Assembly (NCBI RefSeq): GCF_029227915.1
Contig: NC_079886.1
Span: 15,228,501 to 15,292,500, forward strand
From: Hydractinia symbiolongicarpus
Lineage: Eukaryota > Cnidaria > Hydrozoa > Anthoathecata > Hydractiniidae
Reading direction: 5' to 3'
DNA: 64,000 nucleotides
This document shows positions 33,238-44,151 of the stretch, in pieces. Under the pieces are notes generated by a model. That model saw only the letters and a program-made list of their open reading frames with translations, ran no database searches and was not told the origin of the DNA. The position numbers and the translations under genes were made by a program. Numbering within the stretch: position 1 is the first letter of the stretch; every line of letters begins with the position of its first letter.

Positions 33238-35851
33238 ACATTAGTTACGCACCAGGCACGGTCATTTACGGCAGGAAAAAAAGTGTGCGCATGCGCCATT
33301 ATTTGTTATCAAATTTTTTGCCGCAAGCGATTCATAATGGCCACCATCGCACGTGCTTTAAATTTCCCTTAAAAACAAACGTTTTTCGAGCCTCTGCGGT
33401 AGAGATAATCTCTTAAAAAGATTTTATTTTAGTAGAGCAGGCCTTGGACTATACAAAAACTCTGGATTCCACTACCCGATCACTTTCACTTTTGTTTGGA
33501 GGAGACAGAAAGAATAGCAATGTTTTGATCATAAAATTTTATATGTTGGTGGAAAATGAAGATATTTGCCTTCCAACGCAAAGTCATGCTTTAAGACATG
33601 TTTTTCCTGAAAGCTGATAGCCTATTTTATCAAATAAAACCAGTGGTTTGTGGCTGCCACTTTTTTTCTGAAAGAAACTGGTCCTTGGAAATGACCTTTC
33701 ACAAGACTTCATAAATCGGTAAATATCATTATTTTAAATGAGAATTGTGCACTCAATAAGATAAATATAAGCAATAAACCAGTGTTAGATGTGAAAAATG
33801 TTGTAATCTAGTTAAGACATTACAATATTTAATGGCTTCTCACACATTCCTAAGAAAAAATCGCAAAAACACTTTGTTCAGAATGAATAGTCTACGCAAC
33901 CATGATTCCAAAATTGTCACTCGTGCCTCGATATGCTCACGCAAGTGAGAATTATGTTAAAATTAAATATTACTTGTCACCTATTTAGGTGACGATAGTA
34001 AAATCTGCAATAATTTAATGAAGATATTCTTTCACAAAAAACGCAAAAAAAAAGTTATTTTTTTTAAGATGGATGTGGTAACAATTTGTTTTGTAACGTT
34101 TCTTTTTTATTCACATCCTGTTTTAACATCGTTAAAATCTTAGTCAAACAATACCACGTTTTCGTCCGCCATATTCTTTTTCCTGTGGCGTCGATGGCTG
34201 AAATCCATTATTTAAAACAACAAATATTGCCACACAAGGTTTGGGCCATAAGTTGCCAATGTGCGATGCAAATAAGACGATAATTGGTCAAAATTGTCTG
34301 CAAAGTGGACATATTTGATTCACATAAAAATTGTAGTGCGAAACGCAATGATTTCGACGTATTTACAACAGAAAGTTTTTGTTCGCCTAGTTAGACTACG
34401 GGTAGCGTAATTAAACTACATCATATCTTGTTTAGTATTTTATCTCTAACTTGTAAAATAAAATTTAGAAACAGTGTGAACATGCCAACCTGGGCGTTGG
34501 CGAAAGCTTGCTGAAAGATATATTTGGATATGTCGTAGATTTTGTCGTTCTTATTTTTTAACATCTTAAAAAACTGCTCTACCAACTAAACTACATCATG
34601 TCGCCTAACTAAATGACTCGCCTAATTAGGTCATGTCGTCTAATTAGGTGTTTACCCTGACTGTTTACAGTTCCCCAAAAGGGGTTAGGGGTTAGTTAGG
34701 GGTTTATTAATAGTTCTGCTAAAAATAATTTTTCGCAGCGAAGGTTTGTTTGTTAATGAAAAACCTCATACAAAAAAAAATCGATAATATTTTTCTATAA
34801 TATGTATATAATTAACAAAACAACAAGTAACACTAAACCAGAGATGCTCCTGTGCATTTATTTGGACAGCATATCTGTTCGTACCCTGGAAAAAAATTTT
34901 GACTTATATAATTGAGGCTTAGCCGAGTTTGTGGTGTCTGATAAATCATGAAAAATTTATGTTTATCTCACCAAAAAAAGTTTCATCAGAAAAAAGTCAG
35001 GGATTTCACAGGAATATGTTAAACATTAACTCACATGTCTGTACATTTTTATGCACACTTTGCTATCATTTTACATGCTTTTTTATGAGAGCCTCAGGTT
35101 TTTTTAAAAGATAAGAGCTTTTTGTAGCGCCCTGTCGTCTGCTCAATCATTGTTTTCCAAACCAAAAATAACCTAGCCTGCGGTTGTGGTAAACTCTGGA
35201 GCTATCCACAATCACCCAGAACCAGCTGGAATCTGTTAGAATGACCTAGGAACAGACCGAATTAACACGAACCAATCAGTCATTTGAAAAAAATATAAAC
35301 AACTAGGAAAAAACGCTGGTGTATATAGTGCCTTAATAATTGGCTCCATATCGAACGTGTATTCCATAGACTTTAAAGGGAAAGACTCCTGTTAGGTAGA
35401 AGACCTTCCAAGCCAAAATTAAGAAATCGAAAAGGAGGACATTTAGTAAGAAGATGGGAATTATGAACCTTTTTCGTACAAAAAAATACATTTTATAATG
35501 GGGATTTGAAAAAGAAACTTTTTGTTTTTCGGGAAGTCGGCTGTACGAGGTTTGTGCCTTTGGTCCATTGAACGTTGACGGCTGGTCCGTTAAATTATTG
35601 AATTATAAAAGATTGAAAACGATTGCCACACATTGCACACGCACGCTTCGTGGTTTTGGGTGATTCTGGTAGCTTATATTGTACTTTCTGTTTGTTCACA
35701 TTTTAGGGCACCAGTGCCAAATTGTTCTATGATACAAAACATGTTGGCACGATTTCATTGAAGTAATTTTGACCCAACAATTCACAATTTCAAGCGTCAT
35801 TCAAACGTGATTTGCATGTGAAGATTTGTTGACAGAGGCGGTTAAAAAAAA

Positions 35852-35963
35852 AGATGGAACAATGATGAAACAGAGGAGCTTGCCGATTTGCTCGATTACC
35901 ACTTTTTGTTGGATGTGTTTGAAATAAGAATGTATTCGTTAAATACAGATTATGAATTGAAAT
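35852..35963 (+). pseudogene. possible MADF/Myb-like domain start (fragment)
   Basis: The frame KKRWNNDETEELADLLDYHF then LLDVFEIRMYSLNTDYELK resembles the first helices of the MADF/SANT-type domain found in Harbinger-associated proteins. It ends at a stop after 38 codons with no continuation found. Weak. Confidence 0.3.
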
Positions 35964-36402
35964 AAAAAATACTTGTAATAGCCTAATTTGTAAACTATTT
36001 TTATATAATTCAGATTGACTTTCGTGGTGAAAAATCTCACGATTAAGGAATGGTCTAGGCTGAAATGTCTAAAAATGTGTAAATTGTTAGCTTTCGTTTA
36101 ACACATATATAACTGTACAATTTTTTTTCATTTGCAATCAGTTGCTAGTCTAACAACAACAACAATAATGATAAATATTTAAAGTGTTTCTAGCCCAGAA
36201 AATCACAAAAACCTATTGTTAGTGGATTATTTCCATTGGGGTCCACTGAGTCTGAGTGAAGCTAGCTTTCTCACATTTACCAACCTTAGAGCTAGCTAAG
36301 GTTACAGATCAGATGAATTATTTTTTTCCTTTTAAAATTTAATTTTAGAAGTATAATATCGTTTGTTCTTTGTTTATTAGCGTCTATTTTACATTTCTAA
36401 TA

Positions 36403-36612
36403 CCTTAAGGGAACTTATTTTGGCGGGAACTAATTTTGGCGGATTTGGCGGATTGGGGCAAAATCCGCCAAAATTAGTTCCCGCCAAAATTAAATATTTT
36501 ACTCACCCGCCAAAATTAGTTCCCGCCAAAATTAAAAAAAATCGCCACCCGCCAAAATAAGTTCCCGCCAAAATTAAAAATTTCGTTGATCCGCCAAAAT
36601 AAGTTCCCCTTA
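36403..36612. repeat. left terminus plus subterminal array of the pogo-like element
   Basis: 36403-36446 is the terminal repeat reading inward. From 36466 the sequence runs in the opposite sense: three units of about 43 bp carry CCGCCAAAATTAGTTCCCGC and CAAAATTAAA, ending CCGCCAAAATAAGTTCCCCTTAA. That is the layout of the right terminus, so the left end appears to contain an extra, nested copy of right-end sequence. GTTCCCGCCAAAA occurs three times, plus once inverted. Confidence 0.85.
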
Positions 36613-36718
36613 AAAAATCGACAAAAATCAACTTTTTTTCAATTTTTTATATCTTTTAGAAATATACCTTTGCGCTAGAAATATTATGTCATAATAAACC
36701 TCTAATACAAGATAATTT

Positions 36719-37369
36719 TTAATCAATATTTATGATTTCTAAGTCCTTGCTTGACGATGGTGACGACTTTTTAGGTTTGTTGTTAACTTTTTGCCTTTTT
36801 GGGGCTGGTGCAGCTGAGGTGTTTCCAAAAAAGTTTCGAATATCTTTTTGCTTTTTCGTCTCTTTGCTTTGGCTTTTGGCTGTATTTTTTTTACGCTTTG
36901 GTCTCTCTTCGGTTGGAACCACGACATCTAAAATAACTGCAATATGTAAGAACGAACCAAGAATCAATTCCTCTTTCGGCTCTGTATACAAGGCTTCTAC
37001 AAGTTGTTGGTATCTTGCAAGAACCAAAAGATTGTTTACTGTCCCTGGTAAAGTAACAGTTATTTTACAGGGGATCTCCAAGCCTCCTTGAACGAGAGGT
37101 GATCTTCGATAGTGTACACTTGTCAACGTGGATTTCATAGACGCTCCTCTGTCCAGAAGAAATTTTGTAACCCTTGAGATTTCTTTGGGTAAATGGCCAA
37201 CTGGTTTGTCATTTCCGAATTCACAAACTTTGATTGCAAATCTATCGAAAACATTGTTGTTCTCATGAAAGCAGTCCAGTGATTGATTTTCCTCAGGTTT
37301 CCAATAAGTTTTATAATAATGGAATCCTCTGACAGCAGCTGTAAACTCGAACGTCTTGTTGTAAGCCAT
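36719..37369 (-). CDS. HIRAN-domain protein with PIP box, encoded by pogo-like transposon
   Basis: A 216-residue single-exon ORF. Residues about 7-110 form a HIRAN-like domain: FTAAVRGFHYYKTYWKP, VFDRFAIKV, then VGHLPKEISRVTKFLLDRG. HIRAN domains (as in HLTF/Rad5) bind DNA 3' ends at stalled forks. Residues 110-150 are a second conserved block (LEIPCKITVTLPG, LVEALYTEPKEELILGSFLH). The C-terminal tail is basic with KRKK and PKRQK nuclear-localisation-like clusters. QKDIRNFF (174-181) fits the PCNA-interacting PIP box QxxIxxFF exactly. The protein ends DLEIINID, a hydrophobic/acidic end resembling a SUMO-interaction motif. The role is inferred: recruiting transposition to replication forks. 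It is divergent from the transposase and inside the same terminal repeats. A broken paralogue is at 25181. Confidence 0.85.
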   Translation of the reverse strand: MAYNKTFEFTAAVRGFHYYKTYWKPEENQSLDCFHENNNVFDRFAIKVCEFGNDKPVGHLPKEISRVTKFLLDRGASMKSTLTSVHYRRSPLVQGGLEIPCKITVTLPGTVNNLLVLARYQQLVEALYTEPKEELILGSFLHIAVILDVVVPTEERPKRKKNTAKSQSKETKKQKDIRNFFGNTSAAPAPKRQKVNNKPKKSSPSSSKDLEIINID

Positions 37370-37724
37370 ATGGACGTCTTTTCTTTTCTAGCTCTGATGA
37401 AAAACAAAAATGTCAATCGATCGATTTTTTAATTGCCTAGCATGAAAATAGAACGTTTTTGTTCTATTTGTCAGTGTAGACCGAACTTTCCCAATTAAAT
37501 AGAATGTTTTTGTTCGATTGGTTAGTCTAAACGGGCCTTAGCGAAGAAAAAAAGAATGTTTTTGTTCGATTGGGTAGTCTAAACGGGCCTTAGCCAAGAA
37601 AAAAAGAATGTTTTTGTTCGATTTTTAGTGTAAATATAGGCCAAGTGAATGGAATGTTTATGTTCGAGTAAATATACAGGATACAGATAACTTACGTTTC
37701 CTTTTTTATCTCCCGGCTTTCAAA
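37370..37724. promoter_or_regulatory. divergent promoter region with 50-60-bp tandem repeat
   Basis: The spacer between the two start codons contains about four to five copies (37447-37670) of GAATGTTTTTGTTCGATTGG, TAGTCTAAACGGGCCTTAG, then CGAAGAAAAAAA. The two central copies are nearly identical and the outer ones diverged. Its position between divergent genes suggests a shared promoter or transposase-binding array. No clear TATA box was identified. Confidence 0.6.
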
Positions 37725-39565
37725 ATGTCTTACATCAGGAAGTTAGCTAAATTACAAGAGAAAGAAGCTCAACAAAGGGCCGCTGAAAAGGAAAAAACTT
37801 CAGACGAAACACCTTCAAACAGTTCTAGGGAACAAAGTAAGTATTTCTCTTTGATGTTTTTTTTTGTTATACCTACCTGCGAAGAAGTTTCTTTCTTTGT
37901 TTGAAAATTTTTAATTTTTGGTCAAAATTCGCAATTACATAGTGGTTCGTTTTATTCATTTTAGGCCCACAACCAACTGACTTCCAGCAAGAATCATCCC
38001 TTGGTTCGTTAGACTACGAAGCTGTTACAGACGCGACTGAAAATGTTAAATCCAGTGGCAAAAAATCATACAACCGTTGGTCAGAAAAAGAAAGATTTGA
38101 TATCGGAAAATATGTTGCGATTCATGGTGGTGCGGCTGCAATCACAAAGTTTCAAACCAAAGACAGGCCGTTAAGTGAGAGTACAGCTCGAAGATTTGGC
38201 AATCTTTACAAAAAAGAGCTGAAAGATTCAACCCGAGAAAAACGTAGCGTGGTAACCAAATTTGTTCCTTTGAAACGCGGTAGACCTCTGTTCCTTGGCA
38301 GTCTAGATGAGATGGTACAAAGATTTTTAATTGCACTGAGAAATCGAGGAGGTGTTGTTTCAAGAACAGTTGCAACCGCTGCAGCGAAAGCTCTAATATC
38401 ACGAAACCCTCAATTTGAGTTGGGGCATATTAAAATTGATAACAGTTGGGCAAAAAGCCTCTTCAAGAGAATGGGTTTCAAGAAAAGAATGAAAACGACC
38501 TCCAAAGTTGAAATCACTGAAGGAGCCAAAAAGGAGTGCGAATTACTATTTCTTCACGATATTGTTTCGACCATCGAACAACACAGCATCCCTCACCAAC
38601 TTGTTATGAATCTGGACCAGACACCTCTTAAGTTTGTTCCAAGAATGAATCACACCATGGCGAAAAAGGGTTCATCGTCCGTCCCTATCGTTGGATCTTC
38701 CGACAAAAGATGCCTTACTGGTACCTTTATTATTACGCTTGATGGTTCTTTTCTGCCAATGCAACTGATATATGGGGGGAAAACAAATCAAAGCCTCCCA
38801 AAGTTTGAATTCCCCGAATCGTTCTCACTAAGCGTTAATCCCAAACACTACAGCAATACACAAGAATCCATCAAAGTCATCAAAGAGATCGTTCTAAAGC
38901 ACGTTGAAGACCAGAGGAAGAAGTTAAATAACCCAAAGCAAGCTGCTCTTCTAATATTCGATGTCTTTCGAGGACAAATTACTGAGGAAGTTACCGAATT
39001 GCTGAAGAAGAACAACATCTTCCTGGTTTTGGTTCCAAGTAACATGACACATATATTCCAGCCCTTGGATCTTACTGTGAATAATCATTGCAAGCAATTC
39101 ATGAGAAATTTGTTCACTGAATGGTATTCAAAACAGATCGAGAAAGAGCTATCCCTTAACAAAAAGATCGAAGATATAAATATTCAATTAAAGCTGACCA
39201 CCATCAAGCCTCTTCATGCAAGTTGGCTCCTCCAGTTTTATAACCATATCACTTCGGCAGATGGCCGTGAAGTCGTTTTGAATGGGTGGAAAGCATCTGG
39301 AATTTACGACGCAGTTCGCATGGGATCCACTTCACTTGAATCCCTTGACCCTTTTCAAGATCTATCACCGCTGCCAGAAAGCAATAGTGTAATTACTCAG
39401 CCCATAACCGACATAATCAATGCGCCAGATTTATTAAAGGATAGCTTCATCAACGTGCGAGTCGAAAATGACGATGACAAAGAAGAGGAGTACACGCGTG
39501 ACGAGGATGACATAGACTTTAGTCGGAATGCATTTGACATTATCATAGACGATGAAGAAGAGTAG
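37725..39565 (+). CDS. pogo/Tigger-like DDE transposase, two exons, intact
   Basis: Exon 1 (37725-37836, donor GTAAGT) and exon 2 (37965-39565, acceptor TCATTTTAG) join in phase to 570 codons without a stop. The N-terminus has a Lys/Glu-rich start, then a pipsqueak-type HTH (about 60-110: RWSEKERFDIGKYVAIHGG, STARRFGNLY). Next come a CENP-B-type HTH (150-215: VSRTVATAAAKALI, WAKSLFKRMGFKKRM) and the DDE_1 catalytic core. Catalytic residues are Asp255 (MNLDQTPLKF), Asp370 (LLIFDVFRGQ) and Asp406 (QPLDLTVNNH), giving DD35D. The C-terminus is strongly acidic (EEEYTRDEDDIDF, DDEEE). Length fits Tigger-like transposases. It binds and cuts the element ends, acting in the nucleus. A 128-bp intron near the start is the only interruption. 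Confidence 0.92.
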
Positions 39566-39660
39566 ATTTTTAGTATTTGTTTTAAAATTCTTTGCTTTGT
39601 AATGCTTATTTCTACATCTTTACCAAAGAAAATTTTCGTTGAAATTTGAAAAAATCCTTC

Positions 39661-39879
39661 ACTCGCCAAAATTAGTTCCCGCCAAAATTAAAAAATCCGC
39701 TGACCCGCCAAAATAAGTTCCCGCCAAAATTAAAAAAAACCGCCACCCGCCAAAATAAGTTCCCGCCAAAATTAAAAATTTCGTTGATCCGCCAAAATTA
39801 GTTCCCGCCAAAATTAAATTTTTTTTAGATTTCCTTCGTCCGCCAAAATTAGTTCCCGCCAAAATAAGTTCCCTTAAGG
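39661..39879. repeat. right terminus and subterminal array of the pogo-like element
   Basis: Five units of 40-45 bp contain CGCCAAAATTAGTTCCCGCC and AAAATTAAA, ending in the true terminus AAGTTCCCTTAAGG. ORFs spelling NLILAGTNFGG are repeat artefacts. Confidence 0.9.
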
Positions 39880-39881
39880 TA

Positions 39882-40834
39882 GTTGTCAACCATTTTTTTT
39901 GTGAAAACGAAAGTGAAATGTATGGTGTAGAAAAGCTCAAAATTTTAGTAGTAAAAAAAGTGGCAGCTACTACCTAATACGATGGAACGCTCGATAAGGG
40001 ATACATGCAAACAGGAAAAGTAATTTTTAGGCAAAACCTTGCGTCAGAATGTTGTACAAGAGTGCTCCTGTACTGGTAAATTGTGAACTAGCCATCTGGG
40101 CTTTTGTTGGACCTTGCCGTCTGTTTAGGCTGCCCCGGTGGCAACCAAAGGCGAAATAGTAATCTATGGTCATCCTTCTTTAGTTTTAAAAGGAAAAAAT
40201 GTTAAATTTTCTTTTATTGGGCAACTAAAACAAGATAATAGAGAGTGAGGTCAATATCGATGACGTCATAATCTTATGCCGTAGGCGCTTTTTTTAAAAA
40301 AAATTTTGGCGCATGCGCACACTTTATTTCCTTAAAATCGCGGTTTTGAACGACCGTGCAGGGGATACATTAATTATGCAACAAAAACATAAACAAATAT
40401 GGTGGCTAGGTTTGTTTTTAAAAAAGCGCTAAAATATGAAACTTCAAGAATTTGAGGCTTTTCTTGGAAAATGCGAGTCTGCTTGCTCCAGTGACATAAA
40501 AACTAAACGTCTAAAAACATCAAAGTTCTTACTATTTGTGATTTCAAATCCACTTCAACTTCTAGCTTCTATTTTCTTCTTCTAACTTTACTACTTTACT
40601 TCTAGCTCTAGCTACCACCTCTCACTTCCTTTCTTGGACTTTTCTTTCTCTGAATTACTTTTTGCAATTTTTCAAGACGAAGGGGCTGTTTTCTTGTTGT
40701 TGCTTTTGTGTCGAGGGTTACCATTTTTCGGGGGTTAGCCGTTAAAATTTTTTCAGCAAATCAAGTTGCTTCATTTAGATCACGTGATGTAAACAAAGTA
40801 AACCCGCTGGCAAAATGGATATAACGTTTTCGGA
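39882..40834. other. noncoding
   Basis: Right flank of the pogo element. It includes the inverted GTGTGCGCATGCGCC segment described for 33252-40366 (about 40304-40361). No gene is supported. Confidence 0.4.
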
Positions 40835-40925
40835 GACTTCAAAGGAAATTTCGGCTACATCAAAGGAAAATGAACACATCCACTTTGCCTGTCACAGACA
40901 GACGGACACACTCTCCGTATTATTA
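40835..40925 (+). repeat. repeat family B, 3' end
   Basis: CATCAAAGGAAAATGAACAC, then ATCCACTTTGCCTGTCACAG, then CTCTCCGTATTATTATAAGAGA. The same 3' end occurs at 51300-51384 and 51815-51875. It passes directly into the long (TTA)n tract. Confidence 0.7.
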
Positions 40926-41165
<240 letters not shown>

Positions 41166-41300
41166 TTATTAGTAGTACTATTCTAACATTAGTAGTACTA
41201 TTCTAACATAGTAGTACTATTCTACCTTTTAGTAGTACTATTCTAACAGAGTAGTATTATTCTATCAGCAGGACTATTCTAACATAAAGTAGTATTATTC
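41166..41300 (+). repeat. 20-bp minisatellite TAGTAGTACTATTCTAACAT
   Basis: Six to seven imperfect units, with the GTAGTAC palindromic core kept in most. Confidence 0.85.
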
Positions 41301-44151
41301 TAACCTGTTGTGATAATAAGACCTCTCCGTCATCCATTTCAAAAGGGTAACTTTGACAGATTGTGAAGTACAAAATTGTGCCCTGAATTGTTTCTGGATC
41401 TGACTTAATGTCTGCTTTCGACATAATTTGGAATAGTAAACAAAAAAATGTGTTTTTTTCAACTAAGTATCGCTTTAGGCACTAATTGGTCGAAATATTT
41501 GAAAATGATTTTTTAGACAAAGATTAGCATAGCAAAAAAAAAGTATGCCGAACATGATGATGGCAATAAAAACTCATTTTTTGTGACCTAAGTACCGCTT
41601 TCAGCAAAGTTTAAAAATCATTTTTCTTTTTTTCACAAATTATGCAGGAAACATAAACACAACAGACCTATATAAGTGTCACCTATCTTGAATTGTGATG
41701 TGTGGTTCTAATAGACCATTGTACTTATTCAGGTATTAGTTTTCAGGAGGTCACAGGAACACTGTTTGAAAAGAAAATTTTGTTTTTAAACATAGCAGTT
41801 GTAGGCTCTTTATTGGATGAATAGTTTGCGATTTATGGACTTTTTCACGGAGAATAAACTTCGTTATTTGGTGGGAAAATGGCGAAAAACAATGCGGCAG
41901 ACAAATGAATTGCATAGAAGAAAGGGCTGGCGGTGCAATTTTTTTTTTTTTTAGTCTGATAAACCAACTTTTTTTTCTAAAAAGTTCTTTATCGTTACTA
42001 TTTGAATAGTATGTGACGCAAACTGACCTGGACCTAAATGTGGAAAGAACTTATTGTTTCCTTTCGTAAGTAAGTCTTGTACGCAGTTGAGCAAATGAGT
42101 ATTTTTCCAGCAATTCGGAACCTTCCAAGCTTTCTAAAACTTTATACTCTGTAATTGGCCTAAATCTTATTATTTTAGCACATTTGCTTGCAACTCCTTA
42201 ATGTCACTACTTGAAAATATCTTTCTTCATGTATTGGATTTTTTCGCCTCGACCTCGCTGTCGGATAAGGTGTCATCGAAGTTACTTCTATTATTTCTCT
42301 TCCAGAATGTTTGGTATGGTGAAAATCTACATCACTTACATCGTTGGCGTTATCGTCGGATTCAGTGTTTAGATCAAAGTATGTCTATAATATCTAATGT
42401 GTTTAAACAGAGGATGACACCTTTCCTGCACAGACAATTTATAATAAATTCTTTGTACGATGTTTCGACGTCTTTTTGGATACACTTTTTTACACACATT
42501 TGATTTTGCCATGCATTTTAGGCGAAAGGAATCGAGTGCTAAGAACTTCACAACTTTAGTAAAGGAGATCACTTTGTATTTTTCAATGCATATTAAACAC
42601 AATCGTTGAACATACAAAACATACATATCGTATCACCTTTCCATTTATTTTACGTCAATGCAAGCTCTACCTAGCATACTTAAGGATTAGCTAACCCAAC
42701 AACCCTGAATTTCTTAGTAGCTCATTTTTTTTATTTTGGAATTCAAGGTTAAAAAACTCCCTGGGGCGTTAATGTTTTTCTGCAGTCACACCCATTTACG
42801 ACCAAAAATACACGAAATATCTCATTAAAAAATTGAATCAACCTTTTCGGACGTTTTGTCTGGCACCTGAGTAAATCGATAAATAGTGATTAAATAGTTG
42901 AATGTCATTAAAGTATCAAAATAATACTTTATTTGAATAATTTTAAACAAATATTGATAAAAATATCTGTCGAACAATAGATCTTCTTTTTAAAAATATG
43001 CTGACGTCAGCAAGAAGTAATGCTGATAGGAATCATTTAAGGCATGGATTATAATTTTCATATGACAGACATAATTTATACCAAGTGCGCGAGTCAAAAA
43101 ACGCAAAATCAAGGGAAAAAACTTTAGCGAATGACACCCTTCACTTATTTTCGCGGCAAAAACTTTCGCGATCTGTCATTTCTATAATTTTTTCGTGAGA
43201 ATTACCTTTTGCGATGGGCGGTGGTGTCGACAGCATTTCTCCTATTTTTGTTTCTTGTCTTTCAGTGAAGTACATGTTTCTACAAAAGAAATTAGCTACA
43301 CAGCAAAAAAAATTCGTGAGGATTAACTTTCGCGAATAGGCTGTGTCAACATATTTTGCGGGAATAAACTTTCGCGATTGGGGCCATAAATTTCTTTCGC
43401 TAAAGTTACTTTCGTTGAAGTAACATCATTTCTGCTTAGAAATAAATTACTAGATCTAAATTTTAACATTCTGTTTAAAGTTTCTGACAGCTAAATTAAA
43501 GTTGCTTAACAACATATCTTCGTTTTTTCATATTTCGTATTCTGATTTTTGGGTAAAATCCGAAAAAATCCTGTTAACCACGTGTGAAAACTTTCTAGAA
43601 TGATTTTTGTTAACAAAAGAAAGTTATGTTGTTAGGCACAAGTTTCAAGTATCATCGTAGCGAAAGTTATTATATTTTACGGATCTTGAGGACCTCATAG
43701 AAATTTCGGGGTATTTAATATTTAAGGCTCTGGGAGGTATGTGACCTAAATATTTGGTAGGCAGGTGTCTAATAGATAAATACGAAAACTCATAAAGTAT
43801 CATAGCTATGCTACATAGCAAAAAAAAGAGGGGGAAAGGGTGGGGGGGCGGTGGTTGTCAGGGAGCGAACCGAATAGTGTTAATCCCAAAACTGACTGAA
43901 ATGACACAAACAGCCATGCGAATACCTAAAAACTATTCTGAATGCTTACTTGATTGAATGAAGTTTTTTTTCTTAAGAAATATTCATTGATAGTTAGTTC
44001 TAAATATCACGTTGTCTTCAAACAGGGCTCTGTAACAAAAAAGGATAAAAATTCATATAACTGATATAGAAAACGTAGCCCAACCTCGTCCCCAGGACTA
44101 TTTGCTTCTCAACGGCGCTGCGCTTTCTGATAGTTCTAGCTAGCTAGCTAT
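41301..44151. other. noncoding; AACTTTCGCGA repeats
   Basis: No gene is supported. Between 43090 and 43430 the motif AACTTTCGCGA and variants (ACTTTAGCGAA, ATTTTCGCGG, TTTGCGGGAATAAAC) recurs about eight times in both orientations, as in degenerate MITEs. The rest is AT-rich. Confidence 0.4.

Larger units (their letters stand above)
36403..39879 (+). mobile_element. pogo/Tigger-like transposon with accessory HIRAN gene (3477 bp)
   Basis: Terminal inverted repeats start CCTTAAGGGAACTTATTTTG, continue with GCGGGAACTAATTTTGGCGG, and are flanked by TA on both sides (36401-36402, 39880-39881), the expected Tc1/mariner-pogo target duplication. Subterminal arrays of the same motif lie at 36466-36612 and 39661-39870. 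The interior carries two divergent genes: an intact DD35D transposase on the plus strand (37725-39565) and a HIRAN-domain protein on the minus strand (36719-37369). They are separated by a 355-bp spacer with tandem repeats. Neither frame has a premature stop, so this copy looks recent and possibly autonomous. Confidence 0.9.
33252..40366. mobile_element. possible older element with GTGTGCGCATGCGCCA inverted ends, host of the pogo insertion
   Basis: 33256-33308 and the reverse complement of 40304-40361 share GCACGGTC, a short variable stretch, then AAAGTGTGCGCATGCGCCA. Just outside lie near-identical direct repeats, ACATTAGTTACGCA (33238-33251) and ACATTAATTATGCA (40367-40380). If real, this is a 7.1-kb element (3.6 kb without the nested pogo element). 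The interior outside the pogo copy has no recognised gene apart from a short possible MADF-like fragment near 35852. Boundaries are tentative. Confidence 0.4.

Noticed and set aside
36732-37091. 119-codon plus-strand ORF
   Set aside because: Antisense shadow of the HIRAN gene, which has clear motifs on the minus strand.
39659-39940. ORF repeating NLILAGTNFGG
   Set aside because: Frame through the right-end array of the pogo-like element.
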